Shown here one piece after another: positions 24,959 through 37,441 of a DNA stretch of 64,000 nt (positions are counted from its first letter, which is position 1; every line of letters starts with the position of its first letter). Where the stretch lies: NCBI GenBank assembly GCA_037783545.1, contig JBBELK010000925.1, positions 1-64,000 on the forward strand, given 5' to 3'. This stretch comes from Henricia sp. BOLD:AAB3569. Its lineage: Eukaryota; Echinodermata; Asteroidea; Spinulosida; Echinasteridae. Made by a program: the position numbers and the translations under genes. Below the pieces are notes generated by a model. The model saw only the letters and a list, made by a program, of their open reading frames with translations. It did no database searches and had not been told where the DNA came from.

Positions 24959-26740
24959 TGTCATAAAAAATTGACAGACTTTCGCCGGGAAATGGCAGAG
25001 AAATTTCAAAGTTTAGAAAAAACTGGGTTGAGGCTTCCTGACTGCTCTCACGCAAACCGTGGCTGTCTGTACACACCTCTTTGGGGTACTCCTGAGTTGT
25101 GCGCATGCTCAGTCATTCGGACTGTCGTTAACGCACCGCAGTTTGGCTCGGCAATTTGGTCAAAGTGTGGTCCAAACGTCGGCAAATTTGGAGGTCGAAA
25201 AATGTTCCGACGAACTTCAAATTTTGCATGCCCTAAACTCTCTATATTGCGCACTTGTCATAAAAAATTGACAGACTTTCGCCGGGAAATGGCAGAGAAA
25301 TTTCAAAGTTTAGAAAAAACTGGGTTGAGGCTTCCTGACTGCTCTCACGCAAACCGTGGCTGTCTGTACACACCTCTTTGGGGTACTCCTGAGTTGTGCG
25401 CATGCTCAGTCATTCGGACTGTCGTTAACGCACCGCAGTTTGGCTCGGCATTTTGGTCAAAGTGTGGTCCAAACGTCGGCAAATTTGGAGGTCGAAAAAT
25501 GTTCCGACGAACTTCAAATTTTGCATGCCCTAAACTCTCTATATTGCGCACTTGTCATAAAAAATTGACAGACTTTCGCCGGGAAATGGCAGAGAAATTT
25601 CAAAGTTTAGAAAAAACTGGGTTGAGGCTTCCTGACTGCTCTCACGCAAACCGTGGCTGTCTGTACACACCTCTTTGGGGTACTCCTGAGTTGTGCGCAT
25701 GCTCAGTCATTCGAACTGTCGTTAACGCACCGCAGTTTGGCTCGGCAATTTGGTCAAAGTGTGGTCCAAACGTCGGCAAATTTGGAGGTCGAAAAATGTT
25801 CCGACGAACTTCAAATTTTGCATGCCCTAAACTCTCTATATTGCGCACTTGTCATAAAAAATTGACAGACTTTCGCCGGGAAATGGCAGAGAAATTTCAA
25901 AGTTTAGAAAAAACTGGGTTGAGGCTTCCTGACTGCTCTCACGCAAACCGTGGCTGTCTGTACACACCTCTTTGGGGTACTCCTGAGTTGTGCGCATGCT
26001 CAGTCATTCGGACTGTCGTTAACGCACCGCAGTTTGGCTCGGCAATTTGGTCAAAGTGTGGTCCAAACGTCGGCAAATTTGGAGGTCGAAAAATGTTCCG
26101 ACGAACTTCAAATTTTGCATGCCCTAAACTCTCTATATTGCGCACTTGTCATAAAAAATTGACAGACTTTCGCCGGGAAATGGCAGAGAAATTTCAAAGT
26201 TTAGAAAAAACTGGGTTGAGGCTTCCTGACTGCTCTCACGCAAACCGTGGCTGTCTGTACACACCTCTTTGGGGTACTCCTGAGTTGTGCGCATGCTCAG
26301 TCATTCGGACTGTCGTTAACGCACCGCAGTTTGGCTCGGCAATTTGGTCAAAGTGTGGTCCAAACGTCGGCAAATTTGGAGGTCGAAAAATGTTCCGACG
26401 AACTTCAAATTTTGCATGCCCTAAACTCTCTATATTGCGCACTTGTCATAAAAAATTGACAGACTTTCGCCGGGAAATGGCAGAGAAATTTCAAAGTTTA
26501 GAAAAAACTGGGTTGAGGCTTCCTGACTGCTCTCACGCAAACCGTGGCTGTCTGTACACACCTCTTTGGGGTACTCCTGAGTTGTGCGCATGCTCAGTCA
26601 TTCGGACTGTCGTTAACGCACCGCAGTTTGGCTCGGCATTTTGGTCAAAGTGTGGTCCAAACGTCGGCAAATTTGGAGGTCGAAAAATGTTCCGACGAAC
26701 TTCAAATTTTGCATGCCCTAAACTCTCTATATTGCGCACT
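24959..26740 (+). repeat. First block of CTCTCACGC-type monomers (6 units)
   Basis: From this unit onward CTCTCGCGC is replaced by CTCTCACGC; the changed base is at 25,050. The preceding unit carries an extra C near 24,778. Two of these six units, anchored at 25,356 and 26,544, also have GCATTTTGG for GCAATTTGG. One anchored at 25,653 has ATTCGAACT. The other three look identical to each other. Confidence 0.9.
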
Positions 26741-29414
26741 TGTCATAAAAAATTGACAGACTTTCGCCGGGAAATGGCAGAGAAATTTCAAAGTTTAGAA
26801 AAAACTGGGTTAAGGCTTCCTGACTGCTCTCACGCAAACCGTGGCTGTCTGTACACACCTCTTTGGGGTACTCCTGAGTTGTGCGCATGCTCAGTCATTC
26901 GGACTGTCGTTAACGCACCGCAGTTTGGCTCGGCAATTTGGTCAAAGTGTGGTCCAAACGTCGGCAAATTTGGAGGTCGAAAAATGTTCCGACGAACTTC
27001 AAATTTTGCATGCCCTAAACTCTCTATATTGCGCACTTGTCATAAAAAATTGACAGACTTTCGCCGGGAAATGGCAGAGAAATTTCAAAGTTTAGAAAAA
27101 ACTGGGTTGAGGCTTCCTGACTGCTCTCACGCAAACCGTGGCTGTCTGTACACACCTCTTTGGGGTACTCCTGAGTTGTGCGCATGCTCAGTCATTCGGA
27201 CTGTCGTTAACGCACCGCAGTTTGGCTCGGCATTTTGGTCAAAGTGTGGTCCAAACGTCGGCAAATTTGGAGGTCGAAAAATGTTCCGACGAACTTCAAA
27301 TTTTGCATGCCCTAAACTCTCTATATTGCGCACTTGTCATAAAAAATTGACAGACTTTCGCCGGGAAATGGCAGAGAAATTTCAAAGTTTAGAAAAAACT
27401 GGGTTGAGGCTTCCTGACTGCTCTCACGCAAACCGTGGCTGTCTGTACACACCTCTTTGGGGTACTCCTGAGTTGTGCGCATGCTCAGTCATTCGGACTG
27501 TCGTTAACGCACCGCAGTTTGGCTCGGCAATTTGGTCAAAGTGTGGTCCAAACGTCGGCAAATTTGGAGGTCGAAAAATGTTCCGACGAACTTCAAATTT
27601 TGCATGCCCTAAACTCTCTATATTGCGCACTTGTCATAAAAAATTGACAGACTTTCGCCTGGAAATGGCAGAGAAATTTCAAAGTTTAGAAAAAACTGGG
27701 TTGAGGCTTCCTGACTGCTCTCACGCAAACCGTGGCTGTCTGTACACACCTCTTTGGGGTACTCCTGAGTTGTGCGCATGCTCAGTCATTCGGACTGTCG
27801 TTAACGCACCGCAGTTTGGCTCGGCAATTTGGTCAAAGTGTGGTCCAAACGTCGGCAAATTTGGAGGTCGAAAAATGTTCCGACGAACTTCAAATTTTGC
27901 ATGCCCTAAACTCTCTATATTGCGCACTTGTCATAAAAAATTGACAGACTTTCGCCGGGAAATGGCAGAGAAATTTCAAAGTTTAGAAAAAACTGGGTTG
28001 AGGCTTCCTGACTGCTCTCACGCAAACCGTGGCTGTCTGTACACACCTCTTTGGGGTACTCCTGAGTTGTGCGCATGCTCAGTCATTCGGACTGTCGTTA
28101 ACGCACCGCAGTTTGGCTCGGCAATTTGGTCAAAGTGTGGTCCAAACGTCGGCAAATTTGGAGGTCGAAAAATGTTCCGACGAACTTCAAATTTTGCATG
28201 CCCTAAACTCTCTATATTGCGCACTTGTCATAACAAATTGACAGACTTTCGCCGGGAAATGGCAGAGAAATTTCAAAGTTTAGAAAAAACTGGGTTGAGG
28301 CTTCCTGACTGCTCTCACGCAAACCGTGGCTGTCTGTACACACCTCTTTGGGGTACTCCTGAGTTGTGCGCATGCTCAGTCATTCGGACTGTCGTTAACG
28401 CACCGCAGTTTGGCTCGGCAATTTGGTCAAAGTGTGGTCCAAACGTCGGCAAATTTGGAGGTCGAAAAATGTTCCGACGAACTTCAAATTTTGCATGCCC
28501 TAAACTCTCTATATTGCGCACTTGTCATAAAAAATTGACAGACTTTCGCCGGGAAATGGCAGAGAAATTTCAAAGTTTAGAAAAAACTGGGTTGAGGCTT
28601 CCTGACTGCTCTCACGCAAACCGTGGCTGTCTGTACACACCTCTTTGGGGTACTCCTGAGTTGTGCGCATGCTCAGTCATTCGGACTGTCGTTAACGCAC
28701 CGCAGTTTGGCTCGGCAATTTGGTCAAAGTGTGGTCCAAACGTCGGCAAATTTGGAGGTCGAAAAATGTTCCGACGAACTTCAAATTTTGCATGCCCTAA
28801 ACTCTCTATATTGCACACTTGTCATACAAAATTGACAGACTTTCGCCGGGAAATGGCAGAGAAATTTCAAAGTTTAGAAAAAACTGGGTTGAGGCTTCCT
28901 GACTGCTCTCACGCAAACCGTGGCTGTCTGTACACACCTCTTTGGGGTACTCCTGAGTTGTGCGCATGCTCAGTCATTCGGACTGTCGTTAACGCACCGC
29001 AGTTTGGCTCGGCAATTTGGTCAAAGTGTGGTCCAAACGTCGGCAAATTTGGAGGTCGAAAAATGTTCCGACGAACTTCAAATTGTGCATGCCCTAAACT
29101 CTCTATATTGCGCACTTGTCATACAAAATTGACAGACTTTCGCCGGGAAATGGCAGAGAAATTTCAAAGTTTAGAAAAAAACTGGGTTGAGGCTTCCTGA
29201 CTGCTCTTACGCAAACCGTGGCTGTCTGTACACACCTCTTTGGGGTACTCCTGAGTTGTGCGCATGCTCAGTCATTCGGACTGTCGTTAACGCACCGCAG
29301 TTTGGCTCGGCAATTTGGTCAAAGTGTGGTCCAAACGTCGGCAAATTTGGAGGTCGAAAAATGTTCCGACGAACTTCAAATTTTGCATGCCCTAAACCCT
29401 CTATATTGCGCACT
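26741..29414 (+). repeat. 9-mer higher-order repeat, copy 1 (2,674 bp)
   Basis: Nine monomers with an ordered set of markers: GGTTAAGG (26,812), GCATTTTGG (27,231), CGCCTGG (27,658), CATAAC boundary (28,231), TTGCACACTTG with CATACA boundary (28,811), ATTGTGCATG with CATACA boundary (29,083), then TCTTACGC (29,207) with AAACCCTC (29,396). Every marker recurs in the same order in the next nine monomers. The last unit carries one extra A in the second A-tract. Confidence 0.92.
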
Positions 29415-32090
29415 TGTCATAAAAAATTGACAGACTTTCGCCGGGAAATGGCAGAGAAATTTCAAAGTTTAGAAAAAACTGGGTTAAGGCTTCCTGACTG
29501 CTCTCACGCAAACCGTGGCTGTCTGTACACACCTCTTTGGGGTACTCCTGAGTTGTGCGCATGCTCAGTCATTCGGACTGTCGTTAACGCACCGCAGTTT
29601 GGCTCGGCAATTTGGTCAAAGTGTGGTCCAAACGTCGGCAAATTTGGAGGTCGAAAAATGTTCCGACGAACTTCAAATTTTGCATGCCCTAAACTCTCTA
29701 TATTGCGCACTTGTCATAAAAAATTGACAGACTTTCGCCGGGAAATGGCAGAGAAATTTCAAAGTTTAGAAAAAACTGGGTTGAGGCTTCCTGACTGCTC
29801 TCACGCAAACCGTGGCTGTCTGTACACACCTCTTTGGGGTACTCCTGAGTTGTGCGCATGCTCAGTCATTCGGACTGTCGTTAACGCACCGCAGTTTGGC
29901 TCGGCATTTTGGTCAAAGTGTGGTCCAAACGTCGGCAAATTTGGAGGTCGAAAAATGTTCCGACGAACTTCAAATTTTGCATGCCCTAAACTCTCTATAT
30001 TGCGCACTTGTCATAAAAAATTGACAGACTTTCGCCGGGAAATGGCAGAGAAATTTCAAAGTTTAGAAAAAACTGGGTTGAGGCTTCCTGACTGCTCTCA
30101 CGCAAACCGTGGCTGTCTGTACACACCTCTTTGGGGTACTCCTGAGTTGTGCGCATGCTCAGTCATTCGGACTGTCGTTAACGCACCGCAGTTTGGCTCG
30201 GCAATTTGGTCAAAGTGTGGTCCAAACGTCGGCAAATTTGGAGGTCGAAAAATGTTCCGACGAACTTCAAATTTTGCATGCCCTAAACTCTCTATATTGC
30301 GCACTTGTCATAAAAAAATTGACAGACTTTCGCCTGGAAATGGCAGAGAAATTTCAAAGTTTAGAAAAAACTGGGTTGAGGCTTCCTGACTGCTCTCACG
30401 CAAACCGTGGCTGTCTGTACACACCTCTTTGGGGTACTCCTGAGTTGTGCGCATGCTCAGTCATTCGGACTGTCGTTAACGCACCGCAGTTTGGCTCGGC
30501 AATTTGGTCAAAGTGTGGTCCAAACGTCGGCAAATTTGGAGGTCGAAAAATGTTCCGACGAACTTCAAATTTTGCATGCCCTAAACTCTCTATATTGCGC
30601 ACTTGTCATAAAAAATTGACAGACTTTCGCCGGGAAATGGCAGAGAAATTTCAAAGTTTAGAAAAAAACTGGGTTGAGGCTTCCTGACTGCTCTCACGCA
30701 AACCGTGGCTGTCTGTACACACCTCTTTGGGGTACTCCTGAGTTGTGCGCATGCTCAGTCATTCGGACTGTCGTTAACGCACCGCAGTTTGGCTCGGCAA
30801 TTTGGTCAAAGTGTGGTCCAAACGTCGGCAAATTTGGAGGTCGAAAAATGTTCCGACGAACTTCAAATTTTGCATGCCCTAAACTCTCTATATTGCGCAC
30901 TTGTCATAACAAATTGACAGACTTTCGCCGGGAAATGGCAGAGAAATTTCAAAGTTTAGAAAAAACTGGGTTGAGGCTTCCTGACTGCTCTCACGCAAAC
31001 CGTGGCTGTCTGTACACACCTCTTTGGGGTACTCCTGAGTTGTGCGCATGCTCAGTCATTCGGACTGTCGTTAACGCACCGCAGTTTGGCTCGGCAATTT
31101 GGTCAAAGTGTGGTCCAAACGTCGGCAAATTTGGAGGTCGAAAAATGTTCCGACGAACTTCAAATTTTGCATGCCCTAAACTCTCTATATTGCGCACTTG
31201 TCATAAAAAATTGACAGACTTTCGCCGGGAAATGGCAGAGAAATTTCAAAGTTTAGAAAAAACTGGGTTGAGGCTTCCTGACTGCTCTCACGCAAACCGT
31301 GGCTGTCTGTACACACCTCTTTGGGGTACTCCTGAGTTGTGCGCATGCTCAGTCATTCGGACTGTCGTTAACGCACCGCAGTTTGGCTCGGCAATTTGGT
31401 CAAAGTGTGGTCCAAACGTCGGCAAATTTGGAGGTCGAAAAATGTTCCGACGAACTTCAAATTTTGCATGCCCTAAACTCTCTATATTGCACACTTGTCA
31501 TACAAAATTGACAGACTTTCGCCGGGAAATGGCAGAGAAATTTCAAAGTTTAGAAAAAACTGGGTTGAGGCTTCCTGACTGCTCTCACGCAAACCGTGGC
31601 TGTCTGTACACACCTCTTTGGGGTACTCCTGAGTTGTGCGCATGCTCAGTCATTCGGACTGTCGTTAACGCACCGCAGTTTGGCTCGGCAATTTGGTCAA
31701 AGTGTGGTCCAAACGTCGGCAAATTTGGAGGTCGAAAAATGTTCCGACGAACTTCAAATTGTGCATGCCCTAAACTCTCTATATTGCGCACTTGTCATAC
31801 AAAATTGACAGACTTTCGCCGGGAAATGGCAGAGAAATTTCAAAGTTTAGAAAAAAACTGGGTTGAGGCTTCCTGACTGCTCTTACGCAAACCGTGGCTG
31901 TCTGTACACACCTCTTTGGGGTACTCCTGAGTTGTGCGCATGCTCAGTCATTCGGACTGTCGTTAACGCACCGCAGTTTGGCTCGGCAATTTGGTCAAAG
32001 TGTGGTCCAAACGTCGGCAAATTTGGAGGTCGAAAAATGTTCCGACGAACTTCAAATTTTGCATGCCCTAAACCCTCTATATTGCGCACT
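29415..32090 (+). repeat. 9-mer higher-order repeat, copy 2 (2,676 bp)
   Basis: This repeats all markers of the preceding nine monomers in order: GGTTAAGG (29,483), GCATTTTGG (29,905), CGCCTGG (30,334), CATAAC boundary, TTGCACACTTG (31,487), ATTGTGCATG (31,759), TCTTACGC (31,883) with AAACCCTC. It has two extra As not found in copy 1, in the first A-tract near 30,317 and the second near 30,667. The offset between copies drifts from 2,674 to 2,676 bp accordingly. Confidence 0.92.
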
Positions 32091-32684
32091 TGTCATAAAA
32101 AATTGACAGACTTTCGCCGGGAAATGGCAGAGAAATTTCAAAGTTTAGAAAAAACTGGGTTGAGGCTTCCTGACTGCTCTCACGCAAACCGTGGCTGTCT
32201 GTACACACCTCTTTGGGGTACTCCTGAGTTGTGCGCATGCTCAGTCATTCGGACTGTCGTTAACGCACCGCAGTTTGGCTCGGCAATTTGGTCAAAGTGT
32301 GGTCCAAACGTCGGCAAATTTGGAGGTCGAAAAATGTTCCGACGAACTTCAAATTGTGCATGCCCTAAACTCTCTATATTGCGCACTTGTCATACAAAAT
32401 TGACAGACTTTCGCCGGGAAATGGCAGAGAAATTTCAAAGTTTAGAAAAAACTGGGTTGAGGCTTCCTGACTGCTCTCACGCAAACCGTGGCTGTCTGTA
32501 CACACCTCTTTGGGGTACTCCTGAGTTGTGCGCATGCTCAGTCATTCGGACTGTCGTTAACGCACCGCAGTTTGGCTCGGCAATTTGGTCAAAGTGTGGT
32601 CCAAACGTCGGCAAATTTGGAGGTCGAAAAATGTTCCGACGAACTTCAAATTTGGCATGCCCTAAACTCTCTATATTGCGCACT
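32091..32684 (+). repeat. Two marker monomers linking HOR blocks
   Basis: The first unit carries ATTGTGCATG and the second carries TTTGGCATG (32,652). The same pair, in the same order and followed by the same A-rich unit, recurs at 59,458-60,051. TTTGGCATG also appears at 54,962, there immediately before an A-rich unit. Confidence 0.85.
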
Positions 32685-35062
32685 TGTCATAAAAAATTGA
32701 CAGACTTTCGCCGGGAAATGGCAGAGAAATTTCAAAGTTTAAAAAAAAAATGGGTTGAGGCTTCCTGACTGCTCTCACGCAAACCGTGGCTGTCTGTACA
32801 CACCTCTTTGGGGTACTCCTGAGTTGTGCGCATGCTCAGTCATTCGGACTGTCGTTAACGCACCGCAGTTTGGCTCGGCAATTTGGTCAAAGTGTGGTCC
32901 AAACGTCGGCAAATCTGGAGGTCGAAAAATGTTCCGACGAACTTCAAATTTTGCATGCCCTAAACTCTATATATTGCGCACTTGTCATAACAAATTGACA
33001 GACTTTCGCCGGGAAATGGCAGAGAAATTTCAAAGTTTAGAACAAACTGGGTTGAGGCTTCCTGACTGCTCTCACGCAAACCGTGGCTGTCTGTACACAC
33101 CTCTTTGGGGTACTCCTGAGTTGTGCGCATGCTCAGTCATTCGGACTGTCGTTAACGCACCGCAGTTTGGCTCGGCAATTTGGTCAAAGTGTGGTCCAAA
33201 CGTCGGCAAATTTGGAGGTCGAAAAATGTTCCGACGAACTTCAAATTTTGCATGCCCTAAACTCTCTATATTGCGCACTTGTCATAACAAATTGACAGAC
33301 TTTCGCCGGGAAATGGCAGAGAAATTTCAAAGTTTAGAAAAAACTGGGTTGAGGCTTCCTGACTGCTCTCACGCAAACCGTGGCTGTCTGTACACACCTT
33401 TTTGGGGTACTCCTGAGTTGTGCGCATGCTCAGTCATTCGGACTGTCGTTAACGCACCGCAGTTTGGCTCGGCAATTTGGTCAAAGTGTGGTCCAAACGT
33501 CGGCAAATTTGGAGGTCGAAAAATGTTCCGACGAACTTCAAATTTTGCATGCCCTAAACTCTCTATATTGCGCACTTGTCATAAAAAATTGACAGACTTT
33601 CGCCGGGAAATGGCAGAGAAATTTCAAAGTTTAGAAAAAACTGGGTTGAGGCTTCCTGACTGCTCTCACGCAAACCGTGGCTGTCTGTACACACCTCTTT
33701 CGGGTACTCCTGAGTTGTGCGCATGCTCAGTCATTCGGACTGTCGTTAACGCACCGCAGTTTGGCTCGGCAATTTGGTCAAAGTGTGGTCCAAACGTCGG
33801 CAAATTTGGAGGTCGAAAAATGTTCCGATGAACTTCAAATTTTGCATGCCCTAAACTCTCTATATTGCGCACTTGTCATAAAAAATTGACAGACTTTCGC
33901 CGGGAAATGGCAGAAAAATTTCAAAGTTTCGAAAAAACTGGGTTGAGGCTTCCTGACTGCTCTCACGCAAACCGTGGCTGTCTGTACACACCTCTTTGGG
34001 GTACTCCTGAGTTGTGCGCATGCTCAGTCATTCGGACTGTCGTTAACGCACCGCAGTTTGGCTCGGCAATTTGGTCAAAGTGTGGTCCAAACGTCGGCAA
34101 ATTTGGAGGTCGAAAAATGTTCCGACGAACTTCAAATTTTGCATGCCCTAAACCCTCTATATTGCGCACTTGTCATACAAAATTGACAGACTTTCGCCGG
34201 GAAATGGCAGAGAAATTTCAAAGTTTAGAAAAAACTGGGTTGAGGCTTCCTGACTGCTCTCACGCAAACCGTGGCTGTCTGTACACACCTCTTTGGGGTA
34301 CTCCTGAGTTGTGCGCATGCTCAGTCATTCGGACTGTCGTTAACGCACCGCAGTTTGGCTCGGCAATTTGGTCAAAGTGTGGTCCAAACGTCGGCAAATT
34401 TGGAGGTCGAAAAATGTTCCGACGAACTTCAAATTGTGCATGCCCTAAACTCTCTATATTGCGCACTTGTCATAAAAAATTGACAGACTTTCGCCGGGAA
34501 ATGGCAGAGAAATTTCAAAGTTTAGAAAAAAACTGGGTTGAGGCTTCCTGACTGCTCTCACGCAAACCGTGGCTGTCTGTACACACCTCTTTGGGGTACT
34601 CCTGAGTTGTGCGCATGCTCAGTCATTCGGACTGTCGTTAACGCACCGCAGTTTGGCTCGGCAATTTGGTCAAAGTGTGGTCCAAACGTCGGCAAATTTG
34701 GAGGTCGAAAAATGTTCCGACGAACTTCAAATTTTGCATGCCCTAAACCCTCTATATTGCGCACTTGTCATAAAAAATTGACAGACTTTCGCCGGGAAAT
34801 GGCAGAGAAATTTCAAAGTTTAGAAAAAACTGGGTTGAGTCTTCCTGACTGCTCTCACGCAAACTGTGGCTGTCTGTACACACCTCTTTGGGGTACTCCT
34901 GAGTTGTGCGCATGCTCAGTCATTCGGACTGTCGTTAACGCACCGCAGTTTGGCTCGGCAATTTGGTCAAAGTGTGGTCCAAACGTCGGCAAATTTGGAG
35001 GTCGAAAAATGTTCCGACGAACTTCAAATTGTGCATGCCCTAAACTCTCTATATTGCGCACT
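32685..35062 (+). repeat. 8-mer higher-order repeat, copy 1 (2,378 bp)
   Basis: Marker order: a ten-A run followed by TGGG (32,741-32,750) with AAATCTGG and CTCTATATATT; GAACAAACTGG; CACCTTTTTGG; CTTTCGGG with CCGATGAAC; GCAGAAAAATTTC with GTTTCGAAA and AAACCCTC; ATTGTGCATG; AAACCCTC; GAGTCTTCC with AAACTGTGG and ATTGTGCATG. The first five markers restart at 35,063, offset 2,378 bp, which is eight monomers plus two single-base insertions. CCGATGAAC puts a TGA in the otherwise open frame. Confidence 0.9.
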
Positions 35063-36251
35063 TGTCATACAAAATTGACAGACTTTCGCCGGGAAATGGC
35101 AGAGAAATTTCAAAGTTTAAAAAAAAAATGGGTTGAGGCTTCCTGACTGCTCTCACGCAAACCGTGGCTGTCTGTACACACCTCTTTGGGGTACTCCTGA
35201 GTTGTGCGCATGCTCAGTCATTCGGACTGTCGTTAACGCACCGCAGTTTGGCTCGGCAATTTGGTCAAAGTGTGGTCCAAACGTCGGCAAATCTGGAGGT
35301 CGAAAAATGTTCCGACGAACTTCAAATTTTGCATGCCCTAAACTCTATATATTGCGCACTTGTCATAACAAATTGACAGACTTTCGCCGGGAAATGGCAG
35401 AGAAATTTCAAAGTTTAGAAAAAACTGGGTTGAGGCTTCCTGACTGCTCTCACGCAAACCGTGGCTGTCTGTACACACCTCTTTGGGGTACTCCTGAGTT
35501 GTGCGCATGCTCAGTCATTCGGACTGTCGTTAACGCACCGCAGTTTGGCTCGGCAATTTGGTCAAAGTGTGGTCCAAACGTCGGCAAATTTGGAGGTCGA
35601 AAAATGTTCCGACGAACTTCAAATTTTGCATGCCCTAAACTCTCTATATTGCGCACTTGTCATAACAAATTGACAGACTTTCGCCGGGAAATGGCAGAGA
35701 AATTTCAAAGTTTAGAAAAAACTGGGTTGAGGCTTCCTGACTGCTCTCACGCAAACCGTGGCTGTCTGTACACACCTTTTTGGGGTACTCCTGAGTTGTG
35801 CGCAAGCTCAGTCATTCGGACTGTCGTTAACGCACCGCAGTTTGGCTCGGCAATTTGGTCAAAGTGTGGTCCAAACGTCGGCAAATTTGGAGGTCGAAAA
35901 ATGTTCCGACGAACTTCAAATTTTGCATGCCCTAAACTCTCTATATTGCGCACTTGTCATAAAAAATTGACAGACTTTCGCCGGGAAATGGCAGAGAAAT
36001 TTCAAAGTTTAGAAAAAACTGGGTTGAGGCTTCCTGACTGCTCTCACGCAAACCGTGGCTGTCTGTACACACCTCTTTCGGGTACTCCTGAGTTGTGCGC
36101 ATGCTCAGTCATTCGGACTGTCGTTAACGCACCGCAGTTTGGCTCGGCAATTTGGTCAAAGTGTGGTCCAAACGTCTGCAAATTTGGAGGTCGAAAAATG
36201 TTCCGATGAACTTCAAATTTTGCATGCCCTAAACTCTCTATATTGCGCACT
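35063..36251 (+). repeat. 8-mer higher-order repeat, start of copy 2
   Basis: Four monomers repeat the first four of the preceding unit: a ten-A run (35,119-35,128) with AAATCTGG and CTCTATATATT, then a CATAAC unit, then CACCTTTTTGG, then CTTTCGGG with CCGATGAAC. The GAACAAACTGG change of copy 1 is absent. Private changes are GCGCAAGCTC (35,801) and GTCTGC (36,175). The fifth monomer (GTTTCGAAA with AAACCCTC) also matches, but is shared with the 4-mer unit that follows; after it the copy ends. Confidence 0.88.
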
Positions 36252-37441
36252 TGTCATAAAAAATTGACAGACTTTCGCCGGGAAATGGCAGAAAAATTTC
36301 AAAGTTTCGAAAAAACTGGGTTGAGGCTTCCTGACTGCTCTCACGCAAACCGTGGCTGTCTGTACACACCTCTTTGGGGTACTCCTGAGTTGTGCGCATG
36401 CTCAGTCATTCGGACTGTCGTTAACGCACCGCAGTTTGGCTCGGCAATTTGGTCAAAGTGTGGTCCAAACGTCGGCAAATTTGGAGGTCGAAAAATGTTC
36501 CGACGAACTTCAAATTTTGCATGCCCTAAACCCTCTATATTGCGCACTTGTCATACAAAATTGACAAACTTTCGCCGGGAAATGGCAGAGAAATTTCAAA
36601 GTTTAGAAAAAACTGGGTTGAGGCTTCCTGACTGCTCTCACGCAAACCGTGGCTGTCTGTACACACCTCTTTGGGGTACTCCTGAGTTGTGCGCATGCTC
36701 AGTCATTCGGACTGTCGTTAACGCACCGCAGTTTGGCTCGGCAATTTGGTCAAAGTGTGGTCCAAACGTCGGCAAATTTGGAGGTCGAAAAATGTTCCGA
36801 CGAACTTCAAATTTTGCATGCCCTAAACTCTCTATATTGCGCACTTGTCATAAAAAATTGACAGACTTTCGCCGGGAAATAGGAGAGAAATTTCAAAGTT
36901 TAGAAAAAACTGGGTTGAGGCTTCCTGACTGCTCTCACGCAAACCGTGGCTGTCTGTACACACCTCTTTGGGGTACTCCTGAGTTGTGCGCATGCTCAGT
37001 CATTCGGACTGTCGTTAACGCACCGCAGTTTGGCTCGGCAATTTGGTCAAAGTGTGGTCCAAACGTCGGCAAATTTTGGAGGTCGAAAAATGTCCCGACG
37101 AACTTCAAATTTTGCATGCCCTAAACTCTCTATATTGCGCACTTGTCATAAAAAATTGACAGACTTTCGCCGGGAAATGGCAGAGAAATTTCAAAGTTTA
37201 GAAAAAAACTGGGTTGAGGCTTCCTGACTGCTCTCACGCAAACCGTGGCTGTCTGTACACACCTCTTTGGGGTACTCCTGAGTTGTGCGCATGCTCAGTC
37301 ATTCGGACTGTCGTTAACGCACCGCAGTTTGGCTCGGCAATTTGGTCAAAGTGTGGTCCAAACGTCGGCAAATTTGGAGGTCGAAAAATGTTCCGACGAA
37401 CTTAAAATGTTGCATGCCCTAAACTCTCTATATTGCGCACT
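36252..37441 (+). repeat. 4-mer higher-order repeat, copy 1 (1,190 bp)
   Basis: Four monomers: GTTTCGAAA with AAACCCTC; a standard unit; a unit with an extra T (AAATTTTGG, 37,072) and TGTCCCG; and a unit with an extra A and CTTAAAATGTTGC (37,401). All four recur exactly 1,190 bp later, including both insertions. Private changes in this copy are GACAAAC (36,562) and AATAGGAGAG (36,879). Confidence 0.92.

Noticed and set aside
24761-29200. Very long open frames (for example 1,479, 1,248 and 1,051 codons) read as giant repeat proteins
   Set aside because: They are a consequence of a 99-codon stop-free period. Variants bring frameshifts, in-frame TGA and TAG, and mostly replacement changes; there is no distinct start region, end domain or non-repeat sequence. 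The shorter 70- and 82-codon frames repeat once per monomer in other frames and have the same origin.
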